64,000 nucleotides of DNA from Agapanthus africanus. Lineage: Eukaryota > Streptophyta > Magnoliopsida > Asparagales > Amaryllidaceae. Shown one piece after another: positions 1-11,162 of this stretch. The notes under the pieces were generated by a model that saw only the letters and a program-made list of their open reading frames with translations, had not been told where the DNA came from and did no database searches. The stretch covers positions 227,959,138 to 228,023,137 of the forward strand of contig JASDDO010000018.1 of NCBI GenBank assembly GCA_030015575.1, written 5' to 3'. How positions within the stretch are numbered: position 1 is the first letter of the stretch; every line of letters begins with the position of its first letter. The position numbers and the translations under genes were made by a program.

Positions 1-849
1 CAAGCTTAAAACGCGATTAGCGATTTTTAGACGCGATATATTAGCATATAATTAATCATAAAATTTTTTAAATTTCATAATTCACATAAAACACCCTCTT
101 TTATGTAATTTCTATAACTTTCCAAAATTTTCACAAATTTGTCGGTATTTAATTATACCGCCTTATTAAAATATTCAATATTTTATTATTAAATTATGAA
201 AATTCCCAAAAATAATATTTTATTTTTTTGAAATGTTATAAAACCGGAGTGTCCACATCGACACTTGAAAAATCATAAAACCCGTATCTAGCATCGACAC
301 GTAAATCCTCATCTGTCAGGCGCCGTTACCATGACCGGCCCTGATGTCAGTACATCTTATGGAACCTGAGTGTCGACATCGACACCCGAAATACAAGTAG
401 CATGTCTGAACATGACTCCGGTCGGTATCCCCTAGATATCTGCCGAGTCCAAATAATATCACCGGTAGGTAGTGGTCCCTCTGCCAGGCACATCGTCTAC
501 ACCATGAAATCACCTCTCGCCCCAGAGTACCATACCGGGTCCACCATATACCCACAGACGGTGCCTCCCACTCCTCGAATCGGGTATCACATGCTAATCT
601 CAGAACCGGAAATCACAAGGTTGATGCACTGAAATATCGAATCAAGAGAAACCGGGTTTTCAAACAATACATAAATTTCTCTAAACACCCCCACGGTTCT
701 CAAATCGGTAAATCATATGAAATCCATGTCTCAATGCGTAAATCTATGAAAAACTGATATATGCAACATAAAACCGCAATATGAGCATATTAAGGGAAAA
801 CCGCTCTTTTAAATAAATCCAGCCTATAAAATATATCATGTGGTTCCCA
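1..849. other. Left flank, no gene seen
   Basis: This stretch is AT-rich to about position 240 and more mixed afterwards. Only short open frames occur, none with recognisable motifs, so I call no gene. It is the left part of the site into which the large composite retrotransposon inserted; the same pre-insertion sequence continues at 40065. It may be old transposon-derived sequence, but I see no LTR boundary, PBS or polypurine tract in it. Confidence 0.6.
249..385. repeat. Two copies of a 16-bp palindrome
   Basis: GTGTCGACATCGACAC at 370-385 is an inverted repeat with 7-bp arms around CA. GTGTCCACATCGACAC at 249-264 is the same motif with one mismatch. Both follow a similar lead-in (CCGGAGT and CCTGAGT). 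Function unknown. Confidence 0.5.
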
Positions 850-854
850 AATCC
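850..854. repeat. Target-site duplication, left copy (AATCC)
   Basis: AATCC immediately precedes the LTR terminus TGTAGGG at 855. The same five bases follow the LTR terminus at 40060-40064, so the whole 855-40059 block entered, or was derived from, a single insertion site. Confidence 0.85.
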
Positions 855-3062
855 TGTAGGGTTCCTAGGCACTCTTACAAGGGATAATAAGGCATCAACC
901 ATGCCCGAATAAAAATTTAGACGTGCCGAACAACCCAAATCCGGGATCTTTGCTAGATAATTAGGGTTTAACATGCAAGTAAATATCTTTACAACTAAGG
1001 GTGAGGGATTACAATCTTTGTAGTCCGCTCCTTCGCTTCATAAGCTCCGAGTAAAAGCCCCTTCACCGCGATCCACGATCTCCTGGACTCAAGAGAGGCT
1101 CCACAACTCGAACGATCCATGCTAGCTTGTTGTCTTCCTTTTCCCCGATGATCTACCTCGAAATTTCTATAACTCAAGCTCTCTCTCTCTCTAATGAGGT
1201 GAACACCCAAATCTAATTGGCTAAATTAGATGAGGATGATAGAGTAGTATTCGTGCTCTCTTTTCTTATCAAATTCTCACTCTTTATCATCACAAAATGA
1301 AAACCTAGAAAGCTTTCTCAATGCTCAAGGTTGAAGAAGAAGAAGAAATAATGGATAATCCTTTTATGATGAATAATGAAATGATATATGATTAATAATG
1401 TAATCATGGTAAACTATGACAAGGCTAACCCGTGTAGAGAATTAACTATGGCTAAGGGTTTGGTTTGGGTTAAGAATGAGTCACTAGAAAATATCAACCA
1501 TAATATCTTAGCTCATGACAAAAGAAAACCTTCTAGAAGGTTTATGAAAGAACTAACCCAATTCAAACCATAAACTTGTTTAATCTCCACTAAACATGTT
1601 ACATTAGTAATCATATCAAGTTACAATAATATATATCACATATATATTATATTTTTGTAACAAAAGAAAATAATACAATTAACATATATCGCATATATAT
1701 CAATGTATTATCCGGTGAGTAAATGAATCAATAAAGCGAGCCAATATTAGATAATGTAATGCAATATATATATATCATATATATTATTATACATTAAATT
1801 ATCGAATCAACACTTGATTCGACAATCCGGCTATATCGAATATAACCGACCAATATATCATGTACCGATTCATCGAATCAACACTTGATCCGATGACCCG
1901 GCTCATATCTAAATATCACGAGAATATAATATGGTATCTCATATCGCATTATCCTTGGTTGTGGACATATCACATATCTACCCCTACTCCGTTTTGCCTG
2001 AGTCAAGAAACCTCTGTGTAGGACTCTAAAGAATCGTCAATACGCCGGTAGCAGGTGATGATTATATCAAACACCCACAAGTTGCAAGCGGTCAGCTAAA
2101 CGTAATAGCCACCCAGGTATTGAGCAATCAGAAGATCAACAAGCAACCCTGTACATTCTCCTGTGAATCCAAACAGTAACACTCCCGTACAGTCCGGTCT
2201 CTTCGTCTGATATGTTGCATATCTAGTCTAGGGGTGGTATACGTCAGACCCCAGTAACCGATAAGTCGTGTCGATGTGAGGCTCATAACGGGTCGAGAAA
2301 CTACTGGTAACACTTACCAGCAAATCTCTATTTCAGCCCTGGCCAGGGACATCCAGTTATAGCCAATCGAACACAGCACAACATCAACTCCCCATACCGG
2401 GAGAGACGAATCCCCTCCTATCGCTCATTGCCTCCATGTGATTCGGGGATGCACCCAAAGGCCACCGTTTTGCACGCCCTCTTGGACGTGGTACGGTGGA
2501 AATCAAAGCACAGTAGGAATCACACAAGACTCTATGACGATCTCGGGTCTACAGACTACCCTGTACCAGTGTCACCGGAGAACTTCCATCTGACATGTGG
2601 TATATCACCATCTGGGAGTTCTCGGCAAGTCCGTCCAGTGTACCCAGTCTCCACTGAGCACCCGTACACCATCCTTGATGTCAAAACACCGATGGATATG
2701 GGATCATCCATCACCCATCATATAGGTCAAGATGCGTATACGCTAGTCTACTCTGGTGTACCGATGCCCTGTCTCGACACACCCTCGACTAGGAACAGTT
2801 ATAGGATGTACTCATCGACTACCGTGGCCCCACTAGTATGATCTCATCATAGTCCCAGTAGTCGAGTACATATCCTAAGGGCTTTATCAACATGTGAGAG
2901 TAAGACAGTAAACTAATATAAGTCAACATGTTAAGATAAAGTGAAACCAAATAACATACTATCATGTCGAGCAAGAAAGTCCTCTCTATATATATCCAAG
3001 CATCCACTATAATATACATCATATGTATAACAATGGCCTCTAGGTCATATACATAACTAACA
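855..3062 (-). repeat. LTR1 (3' LTR of element A)
   Basis: This 2208-bp minus-strand LTR runs, in sense orientation, from TGTTAGTTATGTATATGACC to ...CCTACA. Its right end abuts the purine tract of A. It carries two inverted-repeat motifs around CAACACTTG (1802-1822 with perfect 9-bp arms; 1871-1895 with 11-bp arms and one mismatch). An open frame of 137 codons on the plus strand at 2428-2841 is antisense to the element, recurs in LTR3 but not intact in LTR2, and has no recognisable motif, so I do not call it a gene. Confidence 0.9.
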
Positions 3063-3076
3063 ATCACCCACTTGCA
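3063..3076 (-). promoter_or_regulatory. Polypurine tract of A (mutated)
   Basis: The sense sequence is GCAAGTGGGTGAT directly before the 3' LTR. The other five elements have GTGGGAGAT, so A carries a purine-to-T change inside the plus-strand primer site. The tract follows the pol stop codon without a 3' untranslated spacer. Confidence 0.8.
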
Positions 3077-6000
3077 CTAAGGCCAGCTGATGTAGTATCT
3101 CATACCTAGCATCCCGAATAATCTCTCAAACTATATTTGGGGAATGGCCTTCGTGAGTGGATCCGCAGTGTTGTCCTTCGTATCTACTCTCCTGACCTCA
3201 ATCTCCCGGCGATCAACTATCTCCCTAATCAGGTGATACCGCCTCAGAATATGTCTGGACTTTTGAAGGGACCTGGGTTCCTTCGCCATACCCACAGCTC
3301 CATTGTTATCACAATATAGAGGTATTGGATGCTCAATGGATGGAACCCCACCAACTTCACTAATGAACTTCTTTATCCAGACAGCCTCTTTGGTAGCGTC
3401 GTTGATAGCGATGTATTCAGCCTCCATCGTCGAGTCTGCAACGGTATCCTGTTTGGAACTCTTCCAACACACCGCCCCTCCATTGAGGGTAAAGACAAAT
3501 CCCGAGTGTGACTTAGAGTCGTCCTTATCACTTTGGAAGCTCGAATCGGTAAAGGACTCCACCTGGAGTTCTCCGTTACCATACACCAAGAACATCTCTT
3601 TAGTCCTTCTCAAGTACTTGAGAATGTTCTTCGCAGCTACCCAGTGACACTCTCCAGGATCTGCTTGATACCTACTCACTACACTTAGTAAGTATGCTAC
3701 ATCGGGTCTGGTACATAGCATCGCATCCATGATAGAGCCTACTGCCGAAGCATAGGGTATCCCTTGCATGCGAGCTCTCTCCAAATCAGTCTTAGGAGAC
3801 ATCTATTTGGAGAGAGTGAGTCCAGAGATCGTAGGTTGGTTCCTACGCTTGGATTCTTCCATACTAAACATTTTTAGTATGGTGTCAATGTACCTGGATT
3901 GGGACAATCCCATTATCCGTTTAGGTCTATCTCTATAGATCATAATTCCCAATATGCAGGAGGAATCACCTAGATCTTTCATTGAGAATCTTTGTGATAA
4001 GAAGAGCTTGACTGACTGCAGCATAGGAACATCATTTCCTATCAAGAGTATGTCATCGACGTACAATACGAGGAAGACTACCTTACTCTATGCAACCTTC
4101 TTATAGATACAAGGTTCATCTGCATTTTTGATGAAGTCAAACTCTTTGACTACAACATCAAAGAAGATGTTCCAACTCCCCGATGCTTGCTTTAACCCAT
4201 AAATGGATTTAAGCGGTTTGCACACCTTTCCGCTGCTCCCACTATCTACGAAGCCCTCTGACTGAGTCATGTACACTCTCTCTTCTAAATCTCCGTTTAC
4301 AAAGGCGGTCTTAACATCCATTTGCCAGATTTCGTAGTCATGGTATGCAGCAATGGCAAGTAACATCCGGATGGACTTAAGCATAGCCACTGGAGAAAAG
4401 GTTTCGTCATAATCAACACGTGGTCGTTGACGAAAACCCTTTGCAACAAGTCTAGCTTTGAAAGTCTCCACTTTTCCATCTACACCAATTTTCTTTTTAA
4501 AGATCCACTTGCTCCCAATGGGTTTTACCCCTTCAGGAGCAACTTCTAAAGTCCATACTTTGTTGGCGTACATGGATTCCATCTCAGATCGCATTGCATC
4601 CAACCATTTCACAGAATCACCACTCGTGATGGCCTGCTCGAAACTCGTCGGGTCATCATCTTCCATGATGCAATCCTTGCTCCCACCATCAATGAGAAAA
4701 TCGTAGTATCTCTCAGGTGGTTGAGAAACCCTACTAGATCGGCAGAGAGGCTGGGGTTCGTCGGGAACTACTGAATTCTCTAGTTCCTTTAAATCTTCTG
4801 TTTTAGTTTGTTCTGCTGGAACTTCTTCCAGTTCTACCACAGAGGCACTAATCTCTTTTGTAAGAAATTCCTTTTCTAAAAAGGTGGCTTGTTGAGCAAC
4901 AAACAACCTTTGTTCCTCACTATGGTAGAAGATATACCCTCGCGAATGTTTGGAATATCCAACAAACTTACACATAACAGATCTTGCCTCGAGTTTGTCC
5001 GGTTTTTGTCTTTTGACAATGGCCGGGCAACCCCATATCTTAACAAAATTAAGATATGGTCTCTTCACTTCCCATATCTCATATGGAGTGGTAGGCACAG
5101 ATTTCGTAGGAACTTTATTCAGTAGGTATGCCGATGTCTCAAGCGCATATCCCAAGAAGGAAATAGGTAACTCAGCATCGCTCATCAAAGAGCGTACCAT
5201 ATCTAATAGGGTGCGATTCCTCCGCTCCGATACACCATTGTGCTGTGGTGTATATGGAGGAGTAAGCTGAGAGAGAATCCCATTCTCTTTTAGATAGTCC
5301 AGGAACTCATTGCTCAAGTATTCTCCGCCTCGATCAAATCGAAGGATCTTAATACTTTTGCCCGTTTGGTTCTCTACTTCGTTCTTATATTCTGTGAATT
5401 TCTCAAAAGCTTCAGACTTGTGTTTCATCAGGAACACATGTCCGTATCTAGAGAGATCGTCAGTTAATGTAATAAAGTAGGAAGAACCGTTCCTGGCATG
5501 TGTAGACATAGAACCGCATACATCACTATGTACCAGTCCTGAGAGTTTCGTAACTCTTTCTCCGTGTCCACTAAACGGAGTTTTGGTCATTTTTCCTTTG
5601 AGACATTAATGGCAAGTATCATAAGATGATAATTCGAACGGATTCAAATATCCATCCTTATGTAACTTAGCCAGCCGTGTCGCATTGATATGACCAAGTC
5701 TACAATGCCATAAAAAGGATTCGTTCATTTCTGAACTTTTCCTCTTGTGTGTGTTTTGTATATCAAAGACTTTATTTTGATTGAGAATGAATATGCCGTT
5801 ATGTAACGAGCCTGATCTAATCAACTTTTTATCTAGGAAGATGTTCATAACATTATCTCGTATTACAAAATTATACACTTCTTTAGTTAATAAAGAAACT
5901 GATATAATGTTGCACATCATGTTCGGTATATAAAAGCACTCGTTCAGAATCAATGTATTACTAATTGGTAATACAAGGTGATATTCGCCAACTGCTTTGG

Positions 6001-6163
6001 CTGCAATACTTGCACCATTCCCTACTTGAACGGAATGATCACCCTTTCCCAGTTCTCTACCTTTACGCAGCCCACGTAACAATTTACATATGTAGGATCC
6101 CGATCCGGTATCTAATACCAAGGACGTAGGGTGAACTGAGAAACAGTTCTCAATAACTAACAC
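3077..6163 (-). pseudogene. Element A copia pol (PR-IN-RT-RH), broken by nonsense codons
   Basis: One continuous reading frame without frameshift encodes a copia polyprotein of about the same length as the intact pol of F. In order it has the protease DTG (near 6095), the pre-integrase zinc-finger segment, integrase with the D-35-E pair (SER of the E motif near 5240), reverse transcriptase with YVDD (near 4060), RNase H ending in the TKAIPQI segment, and the natural stop at 3077-3079. Four in-frame stops interrupt it: TAA in the integrase CxxC zinc motif (5603-5605), TAG just before YVDD (about 4085-4090, shared with B), TAG near 3800, and TAG near 3128. There is no gag upstream, only a short remnant. 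It is not expected to make active enzyme unless the stops are suppressed. Confidence 0.9.
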
Positions 6164-6348
6164 ACCCGAAGAGATGCATCAGCATGCATGTTCTTTGTTT
6201 GGGCGGTATGAGAATCCAGATATTCTCCTGTTTCCTGTTCAGTCTTATAACTCTTATAAGAAAGAACGGGACCAACGTTCCCTTGCTCAGTATAATAAGC
6301 GACTTCAGTCAATACATCCATATTATTATCTTGATTAAGTCCTGACAT
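6164..6348 (-). pseudogene. Element A gag remnant (about 60 codons)
   Basis: An ATG at 6348 starts MSGLNQDNN, matching the position and first residues of the gag start in F (MTGLKLLLD). Instead of roughly 280 gag codons, about 60 codons follow before the protease frame. No capsid-like region or CCHC knuckle is present. A 1-nt loss near 6170, relative to B, puts this remnant out of frame with pol. The same short segment occurs in B, C, D and E, so the gag loss is ancestral to these copies. Confidence 0.75.
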
Positions 6349-6556
6349 GGTTGCTACTTGGAGAGAGAGAAGGAAACACTTTAGTGTATGCTCTTGCAAG
6401 ATTAGATTGGTTATTATCTTATCTAATCAGGATGTCTCCCACTGTTTTTATCAAATCTTCCTTCAAACCCTAAAAGGTAAGATTAGCCGGGATTAATCAC
6501 GCCCTATAATTTCGTCAATCTTTCAGCCAGATCATTGTTGGTACTTGAGGGAGATT

Positions 6557-6574
6557 CCCCGTGCTTTCGCATGG
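6557..6574 (-). other. GC-GAAA-GC tetraloop hairpin (A)
   Basis: In sense orientation the arms CCATGC and GCACGG flank GAAA, with one mismatch. It sits about 210 nt before the gag-remnant ATG. Equivalent hairpins are perfect in B and E. Confidence 0.5.
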
Positions 6575-6790
6575 ACTTAATTAAAATAAACCTCGTCTTC
6601 CCAGAGGCCTAACCCCGTTTACACCTTTCTAGACACCTACTTGATCGGCTAATTGTCCTGTGTAAAATTCTCCCAAGAGTAACTCTTACTCATAGTGGGT
6701 ATCAGGATCCATCTATCTCATAGAAGGTATGCAATCTCATTGCAAATTTCAACACTTGAAATTCCCGATAATATTCTGCCCCAAGCTTCC

Positions 6791-6998
6791 CATGACCTTG
6801 ACGGAGGTCAACAAATCATAGAGTGCTAGTCATGTTCAACCCGTCATTTCTTGATTAAATCAGACCCACCCACACGACCTTTGATGGAGGTCAACAAGGC
6901 CGTACGACTACCCTAATCCAATCTGCATCACATGCATAAACAGATAAATACTAGGTAGCTACCACACACTACGTCTTGACGGAGGTCAACAAACGTAG
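6791..6998 (-). other. Three-hairpin array (A)
   Basis: Three copies of an inverted-repeat motif with plus-strand core TTGAC-GGAG-GTCAA (the middle copy has TTGAT) lie at about 6791-6820, 6874-6908 and 6969-6998. Each has its own outer arms; the third has perfect CTACG/CGTAG. All six elements have three such copies at matching spacing. Confidence 0.65.
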
Positions 6999-7135
6999 TA
7001 CGAATACTATGTAGGACTTATCTGAAATGATAGAGGGCTACGACAGGTTTTTCTGAAAACCTATTGCGTAATGAACTTGATATCGTTGTAGAAACAAGTG
7101 ATTTTGGAAATGAGTTTTTTGAGGCTTCTAGTTTC

Positions 7136-7374
7136 GCTAAAGAGGTCACTCCCGGTGAAGCGATCTCGGCTCTTTCCCCATCGAATAAGGTGCAGGGTAT
7201 ATCATATATACAGCTATGCAAAGCAAGAACTATATAAGCTGTCAAAAACTAAACCGCGAGTTTGTAGCATCTGCCAGTTCTGCTAAAGTGGTCACTCCCG
7301 GTGTAGGGATCTCGGCTCTTTCATCATCGAATAAGGTGCAGGGTATATCATATATACCGCGGTGCAAAGCAAGA
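7136..7374 (-). repeat. Duplicated 145-bp leader module (A)
   Basis: Two direct copies (about 7136-7230 and 7281-7374, period about 145 bp) share GTCACTCCCGGTG, ATCTCGGCTCTTT, TCGAATAAGGTGCAGGG and GCAAAGCAAGA. The second copy carries a GGTATAT-CAT-ATATACC hairpin. The duplication also occurs in B, C, D and E but I do not see it in F. Confidence 0.7.
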
Positions 7375-7627
7375 CTGTAGCTACCTTTTTTATAAAGTTT
7401 TGATTTTACAACATCTTTTAGGTTTCTTTTCTTTTTATTAATCTCATTAATATATCCCATCAGCTTATGCTTCCTAAGCATCACAGCAGAAATGAAAGCT
7501 GTAATATTTATATATCAGCATATATATATATATATAGTATAAGCATTCGTCTCAGGCAGTAATATGATCTCATCACAGAACATTGCAGCAGAAGAACATA
7601 TATGAAATATTGGATATACTAGGATGT

Positions 7628-7660
7628 CCGTCTTTTAATACGAGCCTGTATAAAACACGG
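7628..7660 (-). other. CGAGCC-loop hairpin (A)
   Basis: Arms CCGTCTTTTA and TAAAACACGG (one mismatch) enclose ATACGAGCCTGTA on the plus strand. The position and loop are conserved in all six elements. Confidence 0.5.
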
Positions 7661-8716
7661 ATTCCACGGTCGCGATGAATAGCCAAACCCACATCCCTAG
7701 ACCTCTACGAGAGCGGCAAGTAACACTGCCAATTCTAGGGTTAGGAGACCGGGTCTCGACTCCTCGAGATGGCCTCCCACTGGACCCAAAAACCCGGTTA
7801 CTTGTGCTCCCCTCCTTGGGTCTACCTAATGCGGAAAAGTAAATAATATACACTGGTGACATCAACCTCATCCCGGAAGTGCCCTAATAAAAGAATATTA
7901 CATACAAATGAATTTTACATGAATGAAAATAAAAACCCTCCTCTCACATAAAACCACCGGCTATTCAGAACACGACGATCAAATATATCATATCACAGCA
8001 ACACATAATATCTCATATCATCAACGTAAGTAAGTATGCATACATCGATCGTCGTTGATGTATAGCAACGAAAACCGGCAATACAACTACATACGGTTAC
8101 AGAAAAGAAATTGTAAAACCACAACATTTGGAATCCACAATCACTTTAGACATCGTAAATCCGAAATATCACATAATTCGCATTTCATGCATAACTATAT
8201 GAATTCCACATATTGTATCACATTCCAGATAAATAGACAATATTAAACTTTCCGATCAGATAATTAAATACCCAAGATTTCATAAATAGCTCAACACTTG
8301 AGCGGGGTTCAAAATAATCTCAGAATATGTCACAGTACCAATGGTCCAGCTGTAGAAGGGTCTAGCCAACGCCTCACATGTGGTACGCCGTACTGCCCCA
8401 AACCTAAGGTTTAGAGGCGGTTCAGACGATCACATAATCGAGTTAAGGTTTGTGTTCTTCTAGAGGGACCACCGCGTTACTTGCACGTTTTTCCGAAAGA
8501 TTTAAACCCAAGAAAAATTCAACACTTGAAAATTTTTCGTGCCGGGAAAAAATGAGTTAATGATATCCGTTCGAACATTTTAATAGTTTCTAAATTATCC
8601 GGAAAAAGAACGAAATTAAATTTTCCGATCGAATCAACGAATTCAAAATAATCCCCAGAACACCCAACACTTGAGTCAGATTAAAAATATCCAGAAATAT
8701 GGACTAACAGCTACGG

Positions 8717-8840
8717 TTATTACAGTGCCAAAACCAAAGAACAATTCGACTGTACGGCCGCGGATCCGCGGCGCAAGCATTGTATTGCCGCGGTTCCGCG
8801 GCGGTCTGTACGAATTACGTGATCGTTTTCCACAGTAATA
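8717..8840 (-). other. GC-rich compound stem after PBS (A)
   Basis: Outer arms ATTACAGTG and CACAGTAAT flank two GC-rich blocks (CCGCGGATCCGCGGC and GCCGCGGTTCCGCGGC) that can pair with each other. It lies about 160-270 nt downstream of the PBS in sense orientation, as in the other elements. Confidence 0.6.
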
Positions 8841-8984
8841 TTTATAATTCCCTGCTTAATTTTTTGAGTATTTTTAATACAGAAAAAATCACATTTTTAA
8901 AAATTGTCCAGAGAGGGGGTCAAATTGTTGCGGGGTTCGATCGGAGTTTTAACTTTGTAGACACGTCGCCTAATGCTCTAGCTA

Positions 8985-8997
8985 GGCTCTGATACCA
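8985..8997 (-). promoter_or_regulatory. Primer-binding site of A
   Basis: The sense sequence TGGTATCAGAGCC matches the plant initiator-Met tRNA 3' end used by most copia elements. One base separates it from the LTR at 8999. Confidence 0.9.
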
Positions 8998-8998
8998 C

Positions 8999-11149
8999 TG
9001 TAGGGTTCCTACGCACTCTTACAAGGGTTAATAAGGCATCAACCATGGCCGAATAAAAATTTAGACGTGCCGAATAACCCAAAGCCGGGATCTTTGCTAG
9101 ATAATTAGGGTTTAACATGCAAGTAAATATCTTTACAACTAAGAGTGAGAGATTACAACCTTTGTAGTCTGCTCCTTCGCTTCATAAGCTCCGAGTAGAA
9201 GTCCTTTCGCCGCGATCCACGATCTCCTGGACTCAAGAGAGGCTCCACAACTCGAACGATCCATGCTAGCTTGTAGTCTTCCTTTTCTCCGATGATCTAC
9301 CTCGAAAAATTAGCTAGATTTGATGAGGATGATAGAGTAGTATTTGTGCTCTCTTTTCTTATCAAATTCTCACTCTTAATCATCACAAAATGAAAACCTA
9401 TAAAGCTTTCTCAAAGCTCAAGGTTGAAGAAGAAGAAGAAATAATGGATAAATCCTTTTGTGACGAATAATGAAATGATATATGATTAATAATGTAACCA
9501 TGGTCAACCATGACAAGACTAACCCATGTAGATAATTAAATAAGGCTAAGGGTTTGGGTAGGGTTAAGAATGAGTCACTAGAAAATATCAACCATAATAT
9601 CTTAGCACCAGACAAAAGAAAACCTTCTATAAGGTTCATGAAAGAACTAACCCAATTCAAACCCCAACCTTGTTTAATCTCCACTAAACATGTTGCATTA
9701 GTAATCATATCATGTTACAATAATATATATCACATATATATTATATATTTGTAACAAAAGAAAATAATACAATTAACATAGACGCATATATATCAATGTA
9801 TTATCCGGTGAGAAAATGAATCTATAAAGCGAGCCAATATTAGATAATGTAATGCAATATATCATATATATTATTATACATTAAATTATCGAATCAACAC
9901 TTGATCCGACAATCCGGCTATATCGAATATAACCGACTAATATATCATGTACCGATTCATCGAATCAACACATGATCCGATGACTCGGCTCATATCTAAA
10001 TATCGTGAGAATATAATACGGTATCTCATATCGCATTATCCTCGATTGTGCACATATCACATATGTGCCCTTACTCCGTTTTGCCTGAGTCAAGAAACCT
10101 CTGTGTAGGACTCTAAAGAATCGTCAATATGCCGGTAGCAGGTGATGATCATATCAAACACCCACAAGCTGCAAGCGGTCAGCTAAATGTAACAGCCACC
10201 CAGGTATTGAGCGATCAGAAGATCAAATAGCAAGCCTGTACATTCTCCTGTGAATCCAAACAGTAACACTCCCATACAGTCCGGTCTCTTCGTCTGATAT
10301 GTTGCATATCTAGTCAACGGGTGGTATACGTCAGACCGCAGTAGCCGATAAGTCGTGTCGATGTGAGGTTCATAACGGGTCGAGAAACTACTGGTAACAC
10401 TTACCAGCAAATCTCTATATCAGCCCTGGCCAGGGACTTCCAGTTTTAGCCAATCAAACACAGCACAACATCAACTCCCTATACCAGGAGAGACGACTCC
10501 CCTCCTATCGCTCATTGCCTGCATGTGATTCAGGACTGCACCCGAAAGCCACCATTTTGCACGACCTCTTGGACGTGGTAAAGTGGAAATCAAAGCATAG
10601 TGGGAATCACAGAAGACTCTATGATGATCTCGGGTTTACAGACTAACCTGTACCAGTGTCACCGGAGAACTGCCATCTGACGTGTGGTACATCACCATCT
10701 GGGAGTTCTCGTTGAGTCCGACCTATATACCCAGTCTCCACTGAGCACCCGTACACCATCCTTGATGTCAAAACACCGATGGATATGGGATCATCCATCG
10801 CCCATCATATGGGTCAAGATGCGTATACGATAGTCTACTCTGGTGTATCGATTCCCTGTCTCGTCACACCCTCGACTAGGAACAGTTATAGCATGTACTC
10901 ATCGACTACCGTGGCCCCACTAGTATGATCTCATCATAGTCCCAGTAGTCGAGTACATATCTTAAGGGCTTTATCAACATGTGAGAGTATGACAGTAAAC
11001 TAATATAAGTCAACATGTTAATATAAAGTGAAACCAAATAGCATACTATCATGTCGAGCAAGAATGTCCTCTCTATATATATCCAAGCATACATTATAAT
11101 ATACATCATATGTACAACAATGGCCTCTAGGGCATATACATAACTAACA
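8999..11149 (-). repeat. LTR2 (5' LTR of A and 3' LTR of B)
   Basis: This 2151-bp minus-strand LTR is flanked on the left by the PBS of A and on the right by the purine tract of B. It lacks about 55 bp, near 9300-9310, that are present in LTR1 and LTR3, which explains its shorter length. No target duplication borders it. Confidence 0.9.
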
Positions 11150-11162
11150 ATCTCCCACTTGC
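11150..11162 (-). promoter_or_regulatory. Polypurine tract of B
   Basis: The sense sequence GCAAGTGGGAGAT lies between the pol stop codon (11163-11165) and LTR2. Confidence 0.85.

Larger units (their letters stand above)
6349..8984 (-). other. Leader of element A (about 2.6 kb, non-coding)
   Basis: No coding sequence is recognisable between the PBS and the gag remnant. The region holds the ordered hairpin set found in all six elements: GC-rich stem (8717-8840), CGAGCC-loop hairpin (7628-7660), a duplicated 145-bp module (7136-7374), three-hairpin array (6791-6998), CAA-CAC-TTG hairpins (6745-6763, 8289-8303, 8512-8537) and GAAA hairpin (6557-6574). Such a leader is far longer than is usual for copia elements. 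Confidence 0.75.

Noticed and set aside
2428..2841. 137-codon plus-strand open frame, repeated at 39425-39838
   Set aside because: It lies antisense within LTR1 and LTR3, is not intact in LTR2, and has no recognisable domain. It is copied because the LTRs are copies.
6791..6998. Spaced short repeats that could suggest a CRISPR array
   Set aside because: Only three imperfect copies per element, in a plant retrotransposon leader, with self-complementary flanks; not a CRISPR.
8985..8997. tRNA-like sequence at the PBS positions
   Set aside because: Only 13 nt match a tRNA 3' end; no cloverleaf follows, so these are primer-binding sites and not tRNA genes.
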